A stretch of DNA of 64,000 nucleotides from positions 524,501 to 588,500 of the forward strand of contig JAZARR010000070.1 of NCBI GenBank assembly GCA_037389465.1. The letters are read 5' to 3'. Of this stretch, positions 60,601-64,000 are shown in pieces (positions within the stretch are counted from its first letter, which is position 1; each line of letters starts with the position of its first letter). A program made the position numbers and the translations under genes. This DNA comes from Baylisascaris procyonis (taxonomy: Eukaryota; Nematoda; Chromadorea; Rhabditida; Ascarididae). A model generated the notes under the pieces. It did not search any database, was not told where the DNA came from, and saw only the letters and a list, made by a program, of their open reading frames with translations.

Positions 60601-63600
60601 TATATAACATATTGCATAAGACCACGAATGAACTCCCATTCAGGCACTGAAATAAAAGAAATATTTCAAAGCCCTCACACAAATTATCCCTTGCATTCTT
60701 TCGAGATAAGTAGATTAGAAAAGATACATAAAACTAGCCATATCAGCATCATCAACTTTGATGCGTCCATACTAGGACAATCAGTGCCTGCCTTATACGA
60801 CAAATGCGCCGATTGATCAACAATTTTCTAAACATTTGCTTCCCATGTTTCACATTCGTGATTGCATTCAAATATCTTAACGTAAATTGTAAACAGTACG
60901 CAAATTTTTTAAACAGTTAGAAGAAATCCCCGATATGTAAATACAACAAAAAATAGCTGAATGAGAAAAGGAGGAAAGGATATTTATTCGTCGTTCCATC
61001 TCTAAGGCAATCGTCATATCTTAAAGAAGTTCTCGAGTCTTCGCACCTATTTTTGAAAATGAACATTTGCTTGTATTCTTCGAATCAGCTAGCTATCGAA
61101 AAATAGAGAGGTTTGTAGATTTCCATATCTCTTAGTACCCAGCATCTGAATGTCATGTACAATTATACGAATGACAATGGAAAAAGCAAACACAAAGTAC
61201 CTCTCGAATCGACATTTGTCATCTCTTCAATAATCAACTTCGCTGCTCGCAAATCTGCGTTGTTGAATTCATAGAACTTTGACCATGCCTGAAAGTATTT
61301 CCGATGATGACACACGTTTCGCTATAAAAAAAAAAAAAAAAAAAAAACCAACTTAAGAAGCCATAACCCAACAACCAACACGTTCATAATAAACTCATGA
61401 GCAACAAAAATAATTGAAAACTTGACATTGAAGAATGGCACTCAAGCTCACTCTTGAGGTGACCTATACAATTAACATTGGGTGTGCTATTTCCGCAGAG
61501 TGTTGAAGTTAATTTAATGAACTAAACAGAACACATAATAAATTTAATGAACTAAACAGAATATATAATACTACTAGTAAACACTATTGATAATACTAAA
61601 AATTTCAATGATCAAATCAAGTGCTCGAAATTAACCTGTGGAATGAAGGTTCGTCGCTCCTGAATAAGAGCATGAATCCAAGCGAGTACAAAAAGGCACT
61701 GAAGACGAACCATCCCTCCGCTGATACCACTGTCTCGCCATTGAGTATATGTTCTATTCATATTATTCTTTACGCCCGGTGATGATTCGAATGTCAATTT
61801 GATCGATTCTTGTAATAAAACCGATGGAAACTTGTCATCCGGTTCTGAAGTGAGCCACAACCGGAAATTGCTATGGCGCTGTAACAGCGATAACTCCTGC
61901 AAATGATATTACACTAAAGTTGCTCTAATAAATAGGTTCTTGTTAAGTAAAATCGAAATTTTCTAACACCAATGACCAGTTCGTAATGTAGTAGAGAAAA
62001 ATTAATGAATGAGTGAAAAATCCGGTTTCTGATCTGGCTAACTTTCCTGTAACAAACCGGCAAGGTAAAAAGAAAAAAATGAAGCGGAAGACTGTTGCAA
62101 TCGTTTCAAAAGTTGCATTAATTATTCCAAACATTTTATCATTTGTCCTGAAAACACTGTTTCTACAACTCGAATCCTGAAGAAAACGTCACTTCTAAAT
62201 GGAGTTTTAATAACTGCTTCACCTTATGGATAAAACATTTCATCCGAAGAAATAGTTGTATGGACCACTACATGAAAAACATTTTTTATACGAATGATTA
62301 TACTCTTCGCGATACGAAGAACTTTTATTCGTGCAAAATATCGTGAACAATTGAAGAAATCTAACGATAAGTTTCAACATGCATCAAACCGATAAGGTGC
62401 AAATGAAACCTTTTGAATCGCCGGGAGAGAAGGGATGACAAGATGTAGATTTTTCAGGCAAACCCAATCGCCATTTTCAGCCGCTCTACGTAGGGTGTCA
62501 ATAGCAGTTTGTTGTTGGCCTTGGCCCATCGAAATTGCATAGAATCGATTAGAGCCAATTTCACTTCTTGCCAATTCTTCCAAATCCTTAACAAAAATAA
62601 AATTCTACAATCATTTCGAATCATCACTACAAACAGAAATCTGTAAATTTATGAATCAAAATAGAAATAACTCCATAAATCTCTATTTATTTTTTGTGAA
62701 AATTTCAGCCAAAATTAACAAGAATTGAAATCACTGAAACCTTCATATATATTTCTGTACGATTGATTGTTTTTGAACAATTTCCAAGTTTGTGTACATC
62801 CCTTATTGAACTTTCTGTCGCAAGTAGTTTCAACTCTGACATTCATGAGGAACTTTTTTAGTTTCTAGAGACCACTGGAAGTTTGATACGACCACAAGAG
62901 AAAAAAACCTCATCTAAAAAATTCCGATAAGCATACTTGAGAAGGGTCAGCTCCTGCTCCAGTCATGATAAGAATAGGCTCGAACTCATTGCTCTCATTT
63001 CGAAAAATCGATTTCAAGTCAAGTGGAGGTGGATTGATTGAAGGAATACCTGAAAATGAACAATTACAGCAGCACCTAGATTGCCCATAGTCATTCGCAA
63101 TGTGAATAGATGTGTCGAAAGCTTATCACTTCGTTCTCATTCATCGAAAAGAAAAGATTAATTCGATTTGCCATCTTCGGTCAGTACATTTTATATTTAT
63201 TATGCAAAACTTGACAAATTTACAGGTCAAACTTTCGAAATAAAACAGTACAACTTCAGGGAAGTAGTTGAAAAACCTTAAAAATTTATTTTAAGAAACA
63301 ACCTAGAGCTTTTGTGGCAAAGAGTGTCATCGCCGAGTGAAGCCTATCGGGTCGAACTGCCTGAATGACGATCACTTTCTGGAACAGCGTGATAACCGGT
63401 TCGACTGCCCGTGGAAAAACTGCTTCACAATTCGCCGATCGTGAAAATTCACTCCACGTCCCTTGATCATCGAGGCGTAGATTGTTGTAGAGAGTTGGCA
63501 AATGAGCCTGGAAACAGTCGTTTTCAATTCCAGTGGCATTTCCTATTTTTTCAATGCAGAAATATCGATGATTATATGCATATTTATTTACCCATATTTG

Positions 63601-63967
63601 TTTATTTATATTTACATTTACACACATGGCGTCTTAATCATACGGCTTACTGGCATGACAAAAATAAAATCTTTAAATGACCCGATTACTAGTTCCATCA
63701 TCATTAAATAAATTCTACTACTACCTTTACCTTCACAAAGATCGAAGCACAAAAACCCCTCCCGTAATGAAGATCATAAACAATTCATCGCAGGATAGTT
63801 GAGGCGACAATATCCAAACTAATACATTAAAAACGGGCATACCTGCAGTTTAGCAACGGCTGCTTTCCTTTCGCTATCAATCCAGGCAATATTCTTGATA
63901 GAAGAATCCTCTCGAGGTTCGTCAACAATAAGACCCGTAAAAATCTCCCATTCCTTCAAACAATTCC
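48503..63967 (-). CDS. DYNC2H1: Cytoplasmic dynein-2 heavy chain, C-terminal exons (CHE-3 / DYNC2H1-like)
   Basis: This gene encodes the C-terminal part of a dynein heavy chain, the AAA+ motor. Twelve exons with consistent phases, plus one doubtful exon, give about 680-715 residues from the AAA5/AAA6 region to the stop codon. Diagnostic strings are VRPDRLHSAMTLFATKALG, GAGADPSQ, MGQGQQQTAIDTLRRAAENG followed by D-W-V-C-L-K-N-L-H-L-V, FRLWLTSEP, YGGRIDNPFDF, FGLPDNI, ALNPILNMWKRLN, and an ending like the dynein-2 end (IPCGKDPQKWQIASVALFL). From memory of the family these match DYNC2H1, the retrograde intraflagellar-transport motor of cilia, better than dynein-1. The rest of this more than 4,000-residue protein lies to the right of the window. 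Five of the twelve acceptors end in AAG. Confidence 0.93.
48876..49071 (-). CDS. DYNC2H1: Dynein-2 penultimate exon
   Basis: Reads TKRKSMDELKLATAW, then a beta-rich stretch with LSGIYIQGALFEN, ending KLSVAWVST at donor GTAAGC. It belongs to the C-terminal domain. The acceptor GTTTTAAG (AAG type) is fixed by phase (completing Arg) and by equal spacing to the human protein. Confidence 0.91.
49072..49459 (-). other. Dynein-2 intron (0.39 kb)
   Basis: AT-rich, with frames on both strands that do not resemble any family. Donor GTTATT. Confidence 0.8.
49460..49659 (-). CDS. DYNC2H1: Dynein-2 exon: T-P-D-A-W-Q to N-A-L-R-Q
   Basis: Reads TPDAWQNVWTGPSDPVQYLT, then a helical stretch, then LSKLFRPGTLLNALRQLTA. 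The VP-x-x-W and P-x-x-F/L-L-x-A-x-R-Q motifs are typical of the dynein C-terminal domain. Acceptor AATTACAG, donor GTTATT in phase 2. A frame open for 67 codons in another phase of the same stretch is a shadow. Confidence 0.94.
50414..50507 (-). CDS. DYNC2H1: Possible dynein-2 exon, boundaries unresolved
   Basis: The minus strand reads FISGLNNAIARLHELFRQIP, then EKNLKDIVWMT. This suits the helix expected between the exon ending EFVFAVTL and the exon starting TPDAWQ (the family has a helix of the form S-L-x-x-L-x-x-x-I here). Neither flanking junction fits: the neighbours require phase 0 at both sides, while the available AAG acceptor and GTAAAA donor are out of phase. A further small exon, a sequence error or a wrong call are possible. 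Confidence 0.45.
50508..51723 (-). other. Dynein-2 intron with MITE-like inverted repeat
   Basis: Contains the inverted repeat at about 51,105-51,629 and no other recognised feature. Plus- and minus-strand frames here mirror each other because of the inverted repeat. Confidence 0.75.
51105..51629. mobile_element. Foldback / MITE-like inverted repeat
   Basis: Two arms of about 210 bases, 51,112-51,320 and 51,416-51,629, are reverse complements with roughly three quarters or more of the bases matching by eye. They flank a 95-base spacer. The inner ends are the clearest: CAGCTTAATTGAA at 51,308-51,320 and TTCAATTAAGCTG at 51,416-51,428. No transposase is present. It may be a non-autonomous DNA element or two copies of a repeat inserted head to head; target-site duplications were not identified. 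Confidence 0.7.
51724..51880 (-). CDS. DYNC2H1: Dynein-2 exon: N-P-I-L-N-M-W-K-R-L
   Basis: Reads MRWQNALNPILNMWKRLNSQ, then a variable stretch, then S-L-E-F-V-F-A-V-T-L. The L-x-P-x-L-x-x-W-K-x-L-N motif matches the dynein-2 C-terminal domain. Acceptor TTTACAG; the first base completes a Trp codon; donor GTAATT in phase 0. Confidence 0.93.
51881..52503 (-). other. Dynein-2 intron (0.62 kb)
   Basis: No element recognised. It begins with donor GTGAGT at 52,503 on the minus strand. Confidence 0.8.
52504..52670 (-). CDS. DYNC2H1: Dynein-2 exon: F-G-L-P-D-N-I
   Basis: Reads DYVTAIEKNIPAEDAPSLFG, then LPDNILVSWEVTESEATIRQ. The D-x-P-x-x-F-G-L-P/H-x-N motif is a hallmark of dynein heavy chains in this domain. 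The acceptor TTTCAAG (AAG type) is the only one in phase with the preceding exon 7.8 kb away. Confidence 0.94.
53573..54762 (+). repeat. Two tandem copies of about 595 bp in the AT array
   Basis: The island starting AAGCCAACAAAAACGC at 54,168 recurs at 54,763. The preceding sequence (GAAATGAATTTTAAAAAATA near 53,887 and 54,470) also repeats with the same offset. Confidence 0.75.
54763..57411 (+). repeat. 2.65-kb tandem duplication, copy 1
   Basis: Starts at an AAGCCAACAAAAACGC island. It contains the island with GAGTATCGATTGAG at about 55,525 and the island with CGCTTTTCGTTTGTTG near 56,630. Every landmark recurs 2,649 bases to the right. Confidence 0.92.
57412..60045 (+). repeat. 2.65-kb tandem duplication, copy 2
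   Basis: The same islands occur at 57,412, 58,170 and 59,278 with only scattered substitutions (for example GATTAGCCGAG for GATTATCCGAG), so the duplication is recent relative to the decay of the array. It diverges from copy 1 after about 60,045. Confidence 0.92.
60462..60646 (-). CDS. DYNC2H1: Dynein-2 exon: Y-G-G-R-I-D-N
   Basis: Reads PEWEFIRGLMQYVIYGGRID, then NPFDFNVLNGYLLRYFNSSM. The Y-G-G-R-I/V-D/T motif is one of the strongest dynein heavy-chain signatures (AAA6 to C-terminal domain). Acceptor TATTTCAG, donor GTATCT in phase 0. Confidence 0.97.
60647..61200 (-). other. Dynein-2 intron (0.55 kb)
   Basis: No feature seen beyond splice sites; donor GTACTT at the right side. Confidence 0.8.
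61201..61288 (-). CDS. DYNC2H1: Dynein-2 exon: A-W-S-K-F-Y-E-F
   Basis: Reads AWSKFYEFNNADLRAAKLII, then EEMTNVDSR. The G/A-W-x-x-x-Y-E-F-x-x-x-D-L motif is conserved in dyneins. Eighty-eight bases; acceptor CTTTCAG; its last base completes Val with the next exon. Confidence 0.95.
61289..61635 (-). other. Dynein-2 intron (0.35 kb) with A-run and short tandem repeat
   Basis: Holds a run of more than 20 A on the plus strand at about 61,326-61,348. It also holds a two-copy tandem repeat at about 61,509-61,570 (units containing TTTAATGAACTAAACAGAA). Confidence 0.85.
61636..61896 (-). CDS. DYNC2H1: Dynein-2 exon: F-R-L-W-L-T-S-E-P, AAA6
   Basis: Eighty-seven codons: ELSLLQRHSNFRLWLTSEPD, then a stretch with E-S-S-P-G-V-K-N-N, then LFVLAWIHALIQERRTFIPQ. 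The F-R-L-W/F-L-T-S/A-E and H-A-x-x-Q-E-R-R strings are invariant dynein features (sensor region of AAA6). Acceptor ATTTGCAG, donor GTTAAT. Confidence 0.97.
61897..62409 (-). other. Dynein-2 intron (0.51 kb)
   Basis: A 63-codon minus frame at 61,943-62,134 has no resemblance to the family. No other feature is seen. Confidence 0.8.
62410..62586 (-). CDS. DYNC2H1: Dynein-2 exon: M-G-Q-G-Q and W-V-C-L-K-N-L-H-L
   Basis: Reads DLEELARSEIGSNRFYAISM, then GQGQQQTAIDTLRRAAENGD, then WVCLKNLHLVIPSLPAIQK. This is the AAA6 core, with L-K-N-L-H-L in place of the L-Q-N-C-H-L of axonemal dyneins, a form I associate with dynein-2. The acceptor TTGTTAAG (AAG type) is preferred. A TAG acceptor 18 bases upstream would add six residues between motifs that are contiguous in the family. 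Confidence 0.96.
62587..62936 (-). other. Dynein-2 intron (0.35 kb)
   Basis: AT-rich; nothing recognised. Donor GTATGC. Confidence 0.8.
62937..63049 (-). CDS. DYNC2H1: Dynein-2 exon: G-A-G-A-D-P-S-Q
   Basis: Reads IPSINPPPLDLKSIFRNESN, then EFEPILIMTGAGADPSQ. The P-I/V-L-x-x-x-x-G-A-D-P motif marks the start of AAA6 in dynein heavy chains. Acceptor ATTTTCAG, donor GTATGC. Confidence 0.96.
63303..63507 (-). CDS. DYNC2H1: Dynein-2 exon: R-P-D-R-L
   Basis: Reads AHLPTLYNNLRLDDQGTWSE, then a stretch with C-E-A-V-F-P, then LFQKVIVIQAVRPDRLHSAM, then TLFATKAL. The V-I/L-R-P-D-R motif is nearly universal in dyneins. The upstream 40 codons of the open frame are intron. Acceptor TTTCCAG, donor GTTGTT. 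Confidence 0.97.
63508..63842 (-). other. Dynein-2 intron (0.33 kb)
   Basis: No feature seen; short AT-rich repeats near 63,590-63,625. Confidence 0.8.
63843..63967 (-). CDS. DYNC2H1: Dynein-2 exon, first in the window on this strand
   Basis: Reads NCLKEWEIFTGLIVDEPRED, then SSIKNIAWIDSERKAAVAKL-Q. It fits the helical segment that precedes the L-P-x-L-Y exon in dynein-2. An in-frame TAA lies just upstream of CCTAAG, so the exon must start after it; both possible acceptors end in AAG. Donor GTATGC. Confidence 0.87.
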
Positions 63968-64000
63968 CTTAGGCGACGGTTAAGTAACCTCGGTTACAGC

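Overview
This is a eukaryotic genomic window, most probably from a nematode. The support is short exons (about 58-261 bases), compact 3' splice sites such as TTTTCAG, TTTTTAG and TTGCAG directly before exons, introns of a few hundred bases, and two animal genes read only by splicing. No bacterial operon, tRNA, rRNA, CRISPR array or intact transposase was seen. The species was not identified.

Layout. (1) 1 to about 36,320: an uninterrupted G-rich tandem satellite with monomers of roughly 105-118 bases, about 325 units by length. Monomer variants are arranged in higher-order repeats of about 4.7-5.2 kb in the right half and older nested duplications in the left half. (2) 36,320-37,060: decayed copies of the same monomer. 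(3) 37,418-48,065, plus strand: fourteen exons of an ABC transporter of the G/White family, starting just before the Q-loop and ending at a stop codon. The exons carrying the start codon and Walker A are not in the window, so they lie beyond the satellite or the gene is truncated. A 3.9-kb intron of this gene holds a dense GGTAGATC / GATCTACC inverted-repeat cluster (about 43,540-45,850) with a near-perfect palindrome centred near 45,020. (4) 48,066-48,502: short convergent intergenic gap. (5) 48,503-63,967, minus strand: twelve confident exons and one doubtful exon encoding the C-terminal part of a dynein heavy chain. It is best matched to the intraflagellar-transport dynein-2 heavy chain (DYNC2H1, nematode CHE-3), running from the AAA5/AAA6 region to the stop codon. 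Its 7.8-kb intron is filled by an AAATAA-type array (about 52,900-60,150) with a 2.65-kb tandem duplication. Another intron holds a MITE-like inverted repeat (about 51,105-51,629).

The two genes are unrelated in function: a membrane exporter and the retrograde ciliary motor. What links the window is that three different satellite-like arrays sit in or beside introns of ordinary genes, each with a strong strand bias. I did not find a new coding system. The most unusual content is the structured repeat DNA, a changed ABC signature motif (S-C-G-E), and an apparent excess of AAG 3' splice sites in the dynein gene. Exon boundaries were assigned by eye from reading-frame continuity, splice signals and remembered family conservation; no alignment was run.
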